Shown here one piece after another: positions 12,984 to 13,085 of a stretch of DNA of 13,085 nt (its first letter is position 1; each line of letters opens with the position of its first letter). A program made the translations under genes and the position numbers. The DNA comes from Pseudomonadota bacterium (lineage in GTDB: Bacteria; Pseudomonadota; Gammaproteobacteria; Burkholderiales; Burkholderiaceae_D). The notes beneath the pieces are model-generated. The model worked only from the letters and a program-made list of their open reading frames with translations. It did not search any database and was not told where the DNA came from. The DNA lies in assembly GCA_023409175.1 (NCBI GenBank), contig JAEYIG010000094.1:1-13085 (forward strand), in the 5' to 3' direction.

Positions 12984-13085
12984 TTGTCCGGGAAGCCGCA
13001 AAGGTCGTTGATCATGCAGCTTGAACACTGGAAATTCTTGGCCTTGCAGACATAGCGGCCATGCAGCAAGAGCCAGTGATGGGCA
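12965..13085 (-). CDS. nth: Endonuclease III, C-terminal part (5' end outside window)
   Basis: Endonuclease III is a DNA glycosylase/AP lyase that removes oxidised pyrimidines in base excision repair. Only the last 39 residues are visible, ending in a TGA at 12965-12967. They start AHHWLLLHGRYVC and contain the [4Fe-4S] cluster ligands C-x6-C-x2-C-x5-C (visible Cys at positions 13, 20, 23 and 29 of the fragment). That spacing is diagnostic for the Nth/MutY group, and the HHWLLLHGRYVC context fits Nth rather than MutY. The catalytic helix-hairpin-helix lysine and aspartate are upstream of the visible part and cannot be checked. The gene converges on rluB, with only 35 bases between the two stop codons and the hairpin spanning the boundary. 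Confidence 0.93.
   Translation of the reverse strand, partial: AHHWLLLHGRYVCKAKNFQCSSCMINDLCGFPDKTTAAE

Noticed and set aside
1..13085. Search for a novel multi-gene system, mobile element, CRISPR array or tandem repeats
   Set aside because: All intact genes fall into known families, no direct repeats or transposase/integrase genes were seen, and gene content is mainly housekeeping plus one known polysaccharide synthase.

Overview
The window reads as an ordinary chromosomal stretch of a betaproteobacterium. The RluB and ScpB sequences, the rluB/nth convergence and the intermediate G+C by eye suggest Burkholderiales, perhaps an Oxalobacteraceae member such as Oxalobacter. That placement is inference from family resemblance, not a database result. 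I see no mobile element, CRISPR array, tRNA, rRNA or phage gene, and base composition and codon use look even throughout.

Layout: (i) 1-287, plus strand, the 3' end of a small membrane protein that looks like the DUF2569 family. (ii) 318-1250, minus strand, a YeiH-type (UPF0324) putative sulfate exporter that converges on it across a hairpin. (iii) 1251-1501, a spacer holding a perfect 14-bp inverted repeat. (iv) 1502-10438, minus strand, one uninterrupted 2978-codon gene for a cyclic beta-1,2-glucan synthase (NdvB/ChvB/Cgs family). It fills about two thirds of the window. (v) 10439-10802, a divergent intergenic region with candidate promoters and a paired GCACGTG motif. (vi) 10803-11357, plus strand, scpB (chromosome condensation). 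(vii) 11409-12929, plus strand, rluB (23S rRNA pseudouridine synthase) with long disordered basic tails, probably in an operon with scpB. (viii) 12965-13085, minus strand, the 3' end of nth (endonuclease III), converging on rluB across a strong hairpin.

The genes do not form one pathway. scpB and rluB are housekeeping genes likely to be co-transcribed. The giant glucan synthase stands alone: it carries glucosyltransferase, cyclisation and chain-length-control phosphorylase modules in one polypeptide, and no exporter (NdvA/ChvA) or glucan-decorating gene is visible here. I did not find a previously undescribed system. The points worth a second look are the glucan synthase with its uncertain N-terminus, the wrongly oriented T-tract of the hairpin downstream of it, the structured leaders of scpB and rluB, and two convergent gene ends whose stop codons lie in hairpin loops.
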